From Variovorax paradoxus (lineage in GTDB: Bacteria > Pseudomonadota > Gammaproteobacteria > Burkholderiales > Burkholderiaceae_C), in NCBI GenBank assembly GCA_016806145.1, contig CP063166.1, positions 6,572,001-6,636,000 of the forward strand: a stretch of 64,000 nt of DNA. The letters are read 5' to 3'. How positions within the stretch are numbered: position 1 is the stretch's first letter; each line of letters opens with the position of its first letter. Both the position numbers and the translations under genes were made by a program. Positions 36,009 to 44,900 of the stretch are shown one piece after another. The notes beneath the pieces were generated by a model, which saw only the letters and a program-made list of their open reading frames with translations, ran no database searches and was not told where the DNA came from.

Positions 36009-37681
36009 CACGATCCCTGGCCCGAGGTGGCGAGCGCAGGCGAGTCCGCCGCGTCATCGGCCGGGTCGGCCTTCGCGGCTTTCTTGGCCGAGGTGCTCAG
36101 GGCCTTGCGCCGTTTGCGTTCCACCATCCAGGCCGCGCCCGCGAGCCCCAGGCCCAGCGCGATCGACACCAGGTCGAAGCCGGCGACGGCGCTCGGACCC
36201 GAGCGCAGGCTGACCGTGAGCGGCGCGGGGCCGGTGAAGGCGTTGAGCATCGGCAGCAGCGCGAACAGCAGCGCGCCCGCGGCCAGCTGCGCCTGCCACA
36301 TGCGCAGCGTGGGCCGCGCGAGCCCCAGCAGCGCGGCCGCGCCCCAGACCGCGAAGAACCAGCCGATCTCGGCCGCGCCGCGGTCGGCCGTGTCGAACGG
36401 CACCAGCCGGTTGGCCCAGAACAAGGCGGCCATCGCGAGCGGCAGGCCCGCGATCGCGCCGAGGTTGAGGCCGTCGACCAGCCGCAGGCCGAAGCTCACG
36501 CGGCCGCCCTGCTTGAGCCGCTTCGCGAACTTCTGGCGCTCCTTCACGGCCCACAACAGCAACCCGGTGGCGACCATCAGGCAGCCCGCGAGGCCGGAGA
36601 CGAAGAACAGCGCGCGCAGCAGCGGATCGCCGAAGCGGCCGATGTGCAGGCCGTAGAGCACGCTGCGCGTCTCGACGGCGGGCCGCATGCTGTCGCCGTA
36701 GGCGCCGATCAGCGCGCCGGTCACGCCGTTGAAGACCATCGACGGTTGCTCGGACCCCAGTTGCGGCCCTTCGGCGCGGCGCACGATGACCGTCGCGTTG
36801 GCATCGTTCGGCGAGTTGACGGTGAGGCGGCCGACCGGCGCGCCGCCCCAGTGCGCGGAGGCCTGCGCGAGCATCGGCGCGACCGGTGCCATCGGCGCCT
36901 TCTGGCCCGCGGCCTTGAACTGCTCGCGCACGCCGCCCGCGAAGGCTTCGGAGAAGAAGGTCTGCGTGCCGCCGCTGTCCTTGTAGGCCACCTGCGGGCC
37001 CCAGGGCATGTACATGAACATCAGGGTGACCAGGCCCGTGTACGTGATCATCGCGTGATAGGGCAGCGCCAGCACCGCGGTCGCGTTGTGCGCGTCGAGC
37101 CACGAGCGCTGGCCCTTCTTCGGTCGGAAGGTGAAGAAGTCCTTGAAGATGCGCTTGTGCGTGACGATGCCGCTGAGGATCGCCACCAGCATGAACATCG
37201 CGCAGAAGCCGACGATCCAGCGGCCCCAGATCGCGGGCATGTAGTGCAGGTCGAAATGCAGGCGGTAGAAGAACTCGCCGCCGCGCGTCTCGCGCACCGC
37301 CGCCGAGGGCTGGCCACTGGCCGCGTCGAGCACCGCGCGGCCGAAGCGGTCGCGCCGGTCGCGCGGCGGCGAGCCGGCCGGCGGCGCGGGCCGGGTCCAG
37401 AACAGGCTGGTCGAGGGTTCGCGCTCGGTCGGCAAGGTGATGAACCAGCGCGGCGAGTCGGCCGCGTGCTGCTGCAGGTAGGCGTAGGCGCCCTCGGTGG
37501 CCTGCACCTGCGGCACCGGCGTGCGCGAAAGCCCGTGCAACTCGGGCTTCATCCAGAGCGTGATCTCGTCCTTGAAATACGAGGCCGTGCCAGCCGCGAA
37601 CACCATGAACAGCACCCAGCCGACCAGGAGGCCCGACCAGGTGTGCAGCCAGGCCATCGACTGGCGGAAGCCCTCCTTCAT
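36008..37681 (-). CDS. PepSY-associated TM helix protein (ferric-siderophore reductase type)
   Basis: A 557-residue inner-membrane protein with about eight helices. The N-terminal FRQSMAWLHTWSGLLVGWVL helix is typical of the PiuB/FoxB group and carries a His likely to ligate heme. More His-containing helices follow: HFDLHYMPAIWGRWIVGF and AHNATAVLALPYHAMITY. A periplasmic loop of ~100 residues precedes the last bundle, and the tail is Lys/Ala-rich. Relatives such as FoxB and FhuF-like proteins reduce iron bound to siderophores at the inner membrane. The ATG overlaps the DUF3649 stop, and a Fur-like box precedes the unit. Confidence 0.85.
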   Translation of the reverse strand: MKEGFRQSMAWLHTWSGLLVGWVLFMVFAAGTASYFKDEITLWMKPELHGLSRTPVPQVQATEGAYAYLQQHAADSPRWFITLPTEREPSTSLFWTRPAPPAGSPPRDRRDRFGRAVLDAASGQPSAAVRETRGGEFFYRLHFDLHYMPAIWGRWIVGFCAMFMLVAILSGIVTHKRIFKDFFTFRPKKGQRSWLDAHNATAVLALPYHAMITYTGLVTLMFMYMPWGPQVAYKDSGGTQTFFSEAFAGGVREQFKAAGQKAPMAPVAPMLAQASAHWGGAPVGRLTVNSPNDANATVIVRRAEGPQLGSEQPSMVFNGVTGALIGAYGDSMRPAVETRSVLYGLHIGRFGDPLLRALFFVSGLAGCLMVATGLLLWAVKERQKFAKRLKQGGRVSFGLRLVDGLNLGAIAGLPLAMAALFWANRLVPFDTADRGAAEIGWFFAVWGAAALLGLARPTLRMWQAQLAAGALLFALLPMLNAFTGPAPLTVSLRSGPSAVAGFDLVSIALGLGLAGAAWMVERKRRKALSTSAKKAAKADPADDAADSPALATSGQGS

Positions 37682-38028
37682 GCGCCCGCTCCCGGCGTGG
37701 GCAGCACCAATAGCAGCGCGCCCAGCGGCGCCGCGGCGATGACCAGTCCGATCCAGGCGCGCCACGCGCTGCGCGCCGCGAACACCCACATCACCGCGAC
37801 CGCGAACACGAGGAAGGAGGCCAGCGTGCCGGTCATCGCGGCTTCGCTGCGCGCCATGCCGAAGGCGGCGGGCAGGCACAGCGCGAGCGCGGCGGCGGAG
37901 AGCGCGGCCACGCCGTAACCGCCGGCGATGGCGGCGATGGCGCGTGAGGCCACGCCGAGGCGATAGCGCAGGCCGGCGCTCACGCCGCGCGCCGGACGGC
38001 GTGCGAGGTCGTTCGGGAAGTCATGCAA
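37678..38028 (-). CDS. DUF3649 family small membrane protein
   Basis: A small membrane protein of 116 residues, or 101 if it starts at the GTG at 37983. Three helices follow RYRLGVASRAIAAIAGGYGV. It is the first gene of the iron-type operon. The start is unsettled: the open frame offers only TTG at 38028 or GTG at 37983, and neither has a Shine-Dalgarno. The TTG gives an N-terminus of normal length before the RYRLG motif, so I used it. Its TGA overlaps the PepSY ATG. Confidence 0.75.
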   Translation of the reverse strand: MHDFPNDLARRPARGVSAGLRYRLGVASRAIAAIAGGYGVAALSAAALALCLPAAFGMARSEAAMTGTLASFLVFAVAVMWVFAARSAWRAWIGLVIAAAPLGALLLVLPTPGAGA

Positions 38029-38055
38029 AAAGGGGAGAGGCCAGGGCCGGGAGAA

Positions 38056-38089
38056 TGAGAATAATACTCATCTGGTACGATTTCCCCAA
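38056..38089 (-). promoter_or_regulatory. Fur-like box overlapping the promoter of the PepSY operon
   Basis: A 7-1-7 inverted repeat, TGAGAAT-A-ATACTCA (38056-38070), close to the Fur consensus TGATAAT-n-ATTATCA and to betaproteobacterial Fur boxes. It covers the -10 TATTAT (38061-38066, minus strand); a TTGGGG -35 (38084-38089) lies exactly 17 bases upstream. Iron-bound Fur would repress the DUF3649-PepSY-DUF3325 genes. Confidence 0.72.
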
Positions 38090-38145
38090 GGAAACGCCCT
38101 GCTATCTCGACCCGAACGCAGGGCGATAGCGGGCGCTTCCGCCGC

Positions 38146-39501
38146 TCACTTCGCCTGCAGCAGCGCCCCCGCCTCGAGCAGCACCAGCTCGTTGTCGTCG
38201 GCCTTGTTCGGCTCGCGGCTGCTCGAGAAGGGCAGGTTGTTGTCGTTGCCGACGACGATGTGGGTGGCATCGACCACGTCGACGTTCTCGATGGTGAAGA
38301 ACGGGAACTTGAGCACGCCGTCGTTGAGCGGCTTGCGCGCGAGCTTGTCGGGGTCGGCGATGTTCAGCAGGTCGATGTAGCCGATCTTGCGCACCGGGCC
38401 GCCGACGTTGGCGTCGCTCAGTTCGACCTTGTAGACGCGCTTGAACTTCGCGATGTCGTGGAAGCAGTCGGTGCGTTTCTGGCCTTCGGGGCAGGCCTTG
38501 TCGCTGGTGCCTTCGCCGTTGTCGCGCTCGATGATCAGGCCCGTGGTGCCGTCGATCATGTTGAAGTCGCCGATGGCGTTGCCGTTGGCCTCGAGCACAT
38601 ACTTCCAGTGGCGGCCGGTCCACTTCTCGCCCGCGACGTCGAACTCGAGCACGCGCAGCGCTTCCTTGCCCTCGACCTTCTCGAAGTCCTTGGCCTCGGC
38701 GTTCCACACCGGGCCTTCGAGCAGCGCGTAGAGCTTGCTGCCGTCCTTCGAGGCGGCCATGCCCTCGAAGCCCTTGGAGCGCTTGATCTGGAAGTCGACC
38801 GCGCCGCCGGGCACGCCGGGCGTGGTCACGGCGGGGTTGTCGGGCGAGCGCACGACCTTGCCGTCGACCTGGGTGTCGAACACGGCGAGCACCTTGCCCT
38901 GGAGGTCGGCTTTGATCAGGTAGGGGCCGAACTCCTCGCCGATCCACAGCGCGCCGCCGGCGAACTGGAAGCTCTCGGGATCGAAGTCGGAGCCGGTCAG
39001 GTAGCGCTGCTTGCTGCCCTCGTGGACGATGCGGAACGGCACCTTCTTGTCGGGGTCGTGCAGGAACACGGTGGCCAGGCGCTGGAACTTGCCGCTCTTG
39101 AAGTCGACCTTGTAGTGGTTGAGGTAGAGCATGAAGTCGGGCGAGTTGGCCTTCGCGCCGGCACCGTTGTCGGTGAGGATCCAGAAGCTGCCGTCGTCCA
39201 TCTTCTTGATGCCCGAGTGGCCCTGCAGCGGCTGGCCCTTGAAGGGCAGCGACACGCCGGTGCCGCGGCCGCCCGAGAGACCCTCGACGCTGCCGATGGC
39301 TTCCACGCGCTTGGGCGTGGTGAACTTGCCGCTGACCTGCAGGTCGCTGGGCGCGTCCTTCGGCGCGGCGACGAAGCTCTGCGCGGGCAGCACGGCATGG
39401 CCGGCGAGGGTGGCGGGGAAGGCGGTCTGGGCCGAGGCACCGGTGGCGGCGAACGCGGCGGCGGCGGCCAGGGCGAGGAGGGAAAGGCGCGTCTTCTTCA
39501 T
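38146..39501 (-). CDS. Secreted esterase-like/phytase-like (beta-propeller) protein
   Basis: A 451-residue exported protein. The signal peptide KKTRLSLLALAAAAAFAATG ends at ASA-Q. The mature part matches the 'esterase-like activity of phytase' family, a beta-propeller with repeated Gly/Asp-rich blades such as SVEGLSGGRGTGVSLPFKGQ, ILTDNGAGAKANSPDF and GLIIERDNGEG. Related proteins hydrolyse phosphate esters, and the exact substrate is unknown. It may belong to phosphate acquisition. It ends 117 bases upstream of the iron operon start but has a separate strand-parallel unit. Confidence 0.83.
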   Translation of the reverse strand: MKKTRLSLLALAAAAAFAATGASAQTAFPATLAGHAVLPAQSFVAAPKDAPSDLQVSGKFTTPKRVEAIGSVEGLSGGRGTGVSLPFKGQPLQGHSGIKKMDDGSFWILTDNGAGAKANSPDFMLYLNHYKVDFKSGKFQRLATVFLHDPDKKVPFRIVHEGSKQRYLTGSDFDPESFQFAGGALWIGEEFGPYLIKADLQGKVLAVFDTQVDGKVVRSPDNPAVTTPGVPGGAVDFQIKRSKGFEGMAASKDGSKLYALLEGPVWNAEAKDFEKVEGKEALRVLEFDVAGEKWTGRHWKYVLEANGNAIGDFNMIDGTTGLIIERDNGEGTSDKACPEGQKRTDCFHDIAKFKRVYKVELSDANVGGPVRKIGYIDLLNIADPDKLARKPLNDGVLKFPFFTIENVDVVDATHIVVGNDNNLPFSSSREPNKADDNELVLLEAGALLQAK

Positions 39502-39575
39502 TGGAGGTCGGGAGTCCGAGTCGAAAACGCGAGACCTTGCCGACGACGCGTGACGCCGCGGTGACATGACTGCCA

Positions 39576-41909
39576 CTAAGGTGCGATATCGACGATCACT
39601 TCACGCGACTCCGCGCGCCCCTGGTCGTCGACCACGCGCAGCACATAGCGCCGGCCCGACTCGGCCATATCGGGCATCCAGGCGAGGCCTTCCCCGGGCG
39701 CGACGCGGCCGACCAACGCATCGTCGGCGAACCAGTAAAGAGTCTGCGTGCCGGCCGCGGCTTCGGCGCGCAGCACCAGCGGCTCGGGCCTGGCCACGCG
39801 CAGCGTGTGGCGCACGCCGCGCAGTGGCGAGCTGATGAGCGGGGCCGCCTCGGGCGCGCCCGCATCCTTCTGCTCGCAGCCGTCGGCGGGCACGCTGGCG
39901 CGCGGCAGGCCGGCCTGGCGGAACAGGCGGCGCATGTCGCTGCCCCACTGCTCGACCACCTGCTGGCGCGCGTTCGGTTGCGGACCGCAGACCACCTTGC
40001 CCGTGGTCTCGTCGACCCACACGGCGCGATGCAGGTTGCTGACCTGGATCGGCGACTTGCCGGCGATGAACCAGGTGCGCGTGCGCACCGGGCACAGCGC
40101 ATCGGGCAGGCCGCCGGTGGCGGCGCAGACTTCGACCTGGCGCAGGTTGGCCGGCTGCGTGACGGCGACCTCGCCGGGATCGAGCCGCTCGGCGCGCAGC
40201 GCGTCGACCATGCGCAGGAACAGCGGCGCGGCCGCGTCGACACCCACCAGCGCGGGGTTGCTGCTGCCGTCGAAGTTGCCGACCCACACCACCAGCACGT
40301 GGCGGCCGAACACGCCCGCGGTCCAGGCATCGCGAAAGCCCCAGGAGGTGCCGGTCTTCCAGGCGATGGCGGGCCGCGCGGGCAGGGTGGTGTCGGGGCG
40401 CGGCGTCTGGCGCAGCATGTCGAGCGTGATGAACGAGGCCTCCTCGCTCAGCAGCCGCAGCGGCTGCGCGGGCCGCTCGTCGGGCGCGGGCTCGGTGTAG
40501 CGCAGCGGCTGCGCGATGCCGCCGTTGGCCAGGGTGCCGTAGAGGCCCGCGAGCTCCTCGGGCGTGACCTCGCCGCCGCCGAGCACCAGCGCGAGGCCGT
40601 AGTGCGATTCGCTCTGCAGTTTCTGCACGCCGGCCAGCCGCATGAAGTCGTAGAGGCCCGGCTTCGAGAGCTTCGCGGCCACCGCGACCGCGGGCACGTT
40701 GCGGCTGCGGATCAACGCCTCCTGCGCCGACAGCGGCCCGGCGAAGCGGTGGTCGAAGTTCTCGGGCGCGTAGGGGCCGAACGCGGTCGGTGCGTCCTTC
40801 AGCATGGTCTTCGGATGCAGCAGGCCCTGGTCGAGCGCGAGCGCATAGATGAAGGGCTTGAGCGTGGAACCCGGCGAGCGCTTGGCCTGGGTGCTGTTGA
40901 CCTGGCCCGCGATGGTGTCGTCGTGCCAGTCGGCCGAGCCGATCAGCGCGCGCACCTGCATGGTCGAGGCATCGAGCAGCAGCGCGCTCGCGTTGTTCAT
41001 GCCGACGTCGGCATGCGTGCGCAGGTACTGGGCCATCACGCGCTCGAGCGTGGACTGCATGCGCAGGTCGATCGTGGCGCGGATCTCGACCGGCGCCGCG
41101 ACGCCGGCATCGCTTCGCGGCTGCGCGAGCAGCATGTCTGTGAGGTGCGGCGCCAGGAAGGGCAGGCTGCCGCGCGACTGCGCCGAGAGCACGAGCTGCG
41201 CGTCGGGCGCATGCTGGCGCGCGGTGGGATCGCGCTCGGCCCACAGCGCCCACAGGCGTTCGCGCGCGGCCTGCAGCTCGGTGTTGCGGCCGCGCTCGGC
41301 GATGCGCTTGACCGGGTTCTGCGGAATCACCGCGAGCGTGAGCGCCTCGGGCAGGCTGAGCCTGGCGGCGTCCTTGCGGAAATAGATCAGGCTCGCGGCC
41401 TGCACGCCCTCGATGTTGCCGCCGTAGGGCGCGGTGTTGAGGTAGGCCTCGAGGATCTCGCGCTTGCCGTGGCGCGCCTCGATCCACAGCGCGGCGGCGA
41501 TCTGCGCGACCTTGCCGCCGGCCGTGCGGCTGTCGATGCCGTAGAGCCGGCGCGCGAGCTGCATCGTGAGGGTGGAGCCGCCCTGGCGGCGCTCGCCGCT
41601 CGCGATGCGCCAGGCGCTGCGCACCAGGGCCGCGGGGTTGACGCCGGGGTGGGCGTGGAAGCGCCGGTCCTCGTAGAGCAGCACTGCGTCGATCAGGGTG
41701 GGCGAGATGCGCTCGAGCGGCACCCACAGCCGGTACTGCTCGTCGGCCGCGAGCGTGAGCCGCAACAGCTCGCCGCCGCGCGCATAGACGGCGCGCGAGC
41801 TGCCCACCGTCTCGCTGAGCGGGGCATGCGGCCACAGCCGCAGCAGCGCGAGCAGCAGGGCCAGCAGCACGCCCGCGATCAGGGCCCGACGCGCGAGGGT
41901 CCGGGTCAT
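39576..41909 (-). CDS. pbpC: Penicillin-binding protein 1C
   Basis: A bifunctional peptidoglycan synthase of 777 residues. An N-terminal anchor (ALIAGVLLALLLALLRLW) leads into the GT51 glycosyltransferase with EDRRFHAHPGV and GGSTLTMQLARRLYG. The transpeptidase has SPGSTLKPFIYALALDQG, the SRN-like RSRNVPAVAVAAKL and the KTGTSWGFRDAW motif. A C-terminal PBP1C-specific beta domain ends the protein. It follows the alpha-2-macroglobulin gene by 19 bases, the same pairing as E. coli yfhM-pbpC, where the protease trap is thought to guard against proteases that enter when peptidoglycan is damaged. Confidence 0.95.
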   Translation of the reverse strand: MTRTLARRALIAGVLLALLLALLRLWPHAPLSETVGSSRAVYARGGELLRLTLAADEQYRLWVPLERISPTLIDAVLLYEDRRFHAHPGVNPAALVRSAWRIASGERRQGGSTLTMQLARRLYGIDSRTAGGKVAQIAAALWIEARHGKREILEAYLNTAPYGGNIEGVQAASLIYFRKDAARLSLPEALTLAVIPQNPVKRIAERGRNTELQAARERLWALWAERDPTARQHAPDAQLVLSAQSRGSLPFLAPHLTDMLLAQPRSDAGVAAPVEIRATIDLRMQSTLERVMAQYLRTHADVGMNNASALLLDASTMQVRALIGSADWHDDTIAGQVNSTQAKRSPGSTLKPFIYALALDQGLLHPKTMLKDAPTAFGPYAPENFDHRFAGPLSAQEALIRSRNVPAVAVAAKLSKPGLYDFMRLAGVQKLQSESHYGLALVLGGGEVTPEELAGLYGTLANGGIAQPLRYTEPAPDERPAQPLRLLSEEASFITLDMLRQTPRPDTTLPARPAIAWKTGTSWGFRDAWTAGVFGRHVLVVWVGNFDGSSNPALVGVDAAAPLFLRMVDALRAERLDPGEVAVTQPANLRQVEVCAATGGLPDALCPVRTRTWFIAGKSPIQVSNLHRAVWVDETTGKVVCGPQPNARQQVVEQWGSDMRRLFRQAGLPRASVPADGCEQKDAGAPEAAPLISSPLRGVRHTLRVARPEPLVLRAEAAAGTQTLYWFADDALVGRVAPGEGLAWMPDMAESGRRYVLRVVDDQGRAESREVIVDIAP

Positions 41910-41928
41910 GACTCGCTCCGCTCCGGCC

Positions 41929-44900
41929 TCAGTTCGCGACCACCTGGAAGCGCGCACCGGCCGAGCGCGCGTAGATGCGCCGGTCGTACATCGCCTCGCC
42001 GTAGGCCGCGGGCACCACGAAGTCGCCGACGTTGGTGGCGCGCGCCTTGTAGGTCACCTCGAGCAGGTTCTTGTCGACGCTGCCGTAGAACACCACGCGG
42101 TCCTCGCGGATGTCGGCGTACTGCACCTTCCACGAGCCGTTGCCGCCCAGGCGCTTCTTCCAGACCGGCGCGTCGGCGTTCTCGCCCTCGGCATCGTCGC
42201 CCACGGCCTGCAGCACGGGCTCGAGGCCGCCGGGCAGCAGGTCGACCAGCGCGACGTCGGCGATCTGCGGCCGCTCGAGGCTGCGCACGCGCACCCGCAC
42301 CGTGACTTCCTCGCCGAGCTTCGCCTTGGTGACCGGGTTGCCCTTGGCATCGAGCACCTCGTGGAACACCTCCAGCCCCTGGTTCACCGCGGTGTCGGGC
42401 TGCTTGCGTTCGAAGCCCTGCTCGGTCCAGCTGTAGTAGAGGTTGAAGTCGCTGTCGTTCGCGAGGCCCAGCTTCGCGGTGCCGGCGGGCACCGCGGCGC
42501 GCGCCACCGGGTTGACGGCGCCGAGCGCGAGCGCCGCGGCCTTGCCCTGCGCATCGATGGCCGAGGCCGTGAGCTTGCCCTCGGCGTTCTGCGCCACGGC
42601 GTCGAAGTAGGCATCGACCGCCATCAGCATCGCGGCCGACGACAGGCTGTTGTACCAGCCGTCGCGCACCATGCCGGCCATGCCTTCCCACACCGCGGGC
42701 TTCAGCGTCTTGAGCCGCGCGGGGAAGTGCCGGCCCACCAGGTGCAGCATCATGCTGTCGTGCACCAGCGGGTCGTAGTAGCGACCCCAGACGTTGCGGC
42801 GCTGGTTCTTCTCGCTGCGCGCGAGCAGGTCGGCCCACACGGGGTTGAGCAGCTCGTTGGCCACCTGCTCCTGCTTCACGAGCTGGTAGCTCGCCGCGAG
42901 GTAGACGGCGCCGAGGTCGTCGCTCCAGCCCGCGGTCTGCTTAACCTGCTGGTTGCGCCAGCTCTCGCGCAGGTTGGCCAGCGCGGCCGGCACCACGATG
43001 CCCTGGCGCGTCAGCAGGTAGGCCGCCTGCGTGCGCTGGCGCCAGCCGTCGAGCGACGAGTCGCCGCTGCCGAGCCAGCCTTGCAGGTAGGTGTTGGCGC
43101 GCTGCAGCAGGTCCTGCGGCACCGGCAGCTTGTGGTCGCGCGCCTCCACCAGCAGGTGCACCGCATAGAGCGTCGCGAACGGGTCGGCCCCCGCGCCGGG
43201 CCACAGCGAGAAGCCGCCGTCGGCCGTCTGGCGCGCGCGCAGCTGCACGAGGTAGCGCTCGAGCGTCTTGCGTGCCTCGGGCAGCGGGCCCTGGTCGGCC
43301 GCGCGGCCACGCGCCATCTCCTTCAGCAGCTCGGGCCGGCCCGCGAGCAGCACGGCCGGGAAGGTCTGGCTCGTGATCTGCTCGGTGCAGCCATGCGGAT
43401 AGGCCTCGAGGTATTGCATCAAGCCGGTGGCGAAGGCCCAGGGCGCGGCCGACACCGCGAGGTCGCTGCGGCGGAAATTCGGATAGAAGTCGCCCTTGCT
43501 CGCGATCTCGCCCGAGCGCTGGAAGCTGCCGGCCTGCACCAGCGAGACGAAGGGCGAGGCGGGCCGCACGCTCACCTCGGTGGCGAGCCGCGCGCTGAAG
43601 TTCTTGTGGGTGGAGGTGAACACCAGCGCCGACGAACCCAGCACCGCTTGCTCGCCGGGCTTGGCGCGCACGTTGAACTTCGTGCTGGCCTCGCCGCGCT
43701 CGTTGACCTTGAGTGTCTGCGTCGCGTCGCCGACCACCTCGAGCCCGCCCGAGGCGGTGAGCGTGAGCGCGATCGGCGCCTCCTTGCCCGAGCCCGCGAT
43801 GTTGTTGGCCAGGCCGACGCCGACCTCGACCGTGTCGCCGGGCGCCATCGCGAGCGGCGCATTCGGCAGGATCACCATGTCGCCACGCACCGTGGTGCGG
43901 GTGCTCTTCGCGGCCGTGGTCTCGTCGTTCACGGCCACCGCCATCACGCGCAGGCTGCCGTTGAAGCTCTCGGGCACGGTGTAGCTGAACTCGCGGCTGC
44001 CGTTCACGTCGACCAGGCCCGACCAGTAGGCCACCGGCTTGTCGCGCTTGCGCTTGAACGGGTTCAGGTGCTTGCCGAGCTCGCCTTCGCCGTCGCCGCC
44101 GGGCGCGGCGCCCTGCATCAGCTTCTTGAACTCGGGCAGGATCAGGTCGAGCGTCTGCAGGGTGCCGACCTCGAGCGCGCGCTTCTGGAAGAAGTGCTTG
44201 AGCGGGTCGGGCGTCTTGTAGCGCGCCACCTGCAGGATGCCCTCGTCGACCGCGAACACCACGGCACGCGTGGGCTGGTCGCTGGTGAGCTTCATCTTCA
44301 CGGTCTGGCCGGGCTTCACGAGCTCGGTGCTCGTGAGCTGCAGGTTGGCAGTGCGCTTCGACAGGCTGGTCGCGAAGGGCACGACGCCGTAGGACAGCGG
44401 GCTCATGTAGACCTCGTCCGAGGCCGGGTCGCGCACGAAGTGCACGTTGATGTAGCCGGTGCCCTCGAAGTCCTTGGGCAGCACGATCTTCTGCACCGAG
44501 GCGGTCTTGTCGGTCTTGAACCAGGCATGGGCGTAGACCTTGTCGCGCTCGATGGTGATGAGGCCCGCGCCGACGTAGGGCGCGCGGATGCTGACCTCGA
44601 TCTCCTGGCCCGGCTCGTAGTCCTTGCGATCGAGCGTGAGCTGCAGCTCGGCATTGCGGTCGAGCGAGCGGCTGACGTTGGCATTGCCCGCCACGCTGTA
44701 CTCGACGCGGTTGAGCTCGAGCCCGCCGGCATTGCGCACCACGTAGGCGAAGTTGCCGGGCGTGCCGGTGTCGAGCGCCACGTTGTTGCCGGCTGCGCCG
44801 ATGGCCAGCGGCTTCTCGTCGAGCACGATCTCCTTGCGGCGCGATTCGTAGCGGTACAGGCCGTTGTCCTGCTTGATCAGCACCGACAGCACCTTGCGCT

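Noticed and set aside
38022..38072. A tiny minus-strand frame (MSIILILPALASPLFA) overlapping the Fur-like box
   Set aside because: Its ATG lies upstream of the predicted -10 element, so it would not be on the transcript, and 16 codons are too few to judge.
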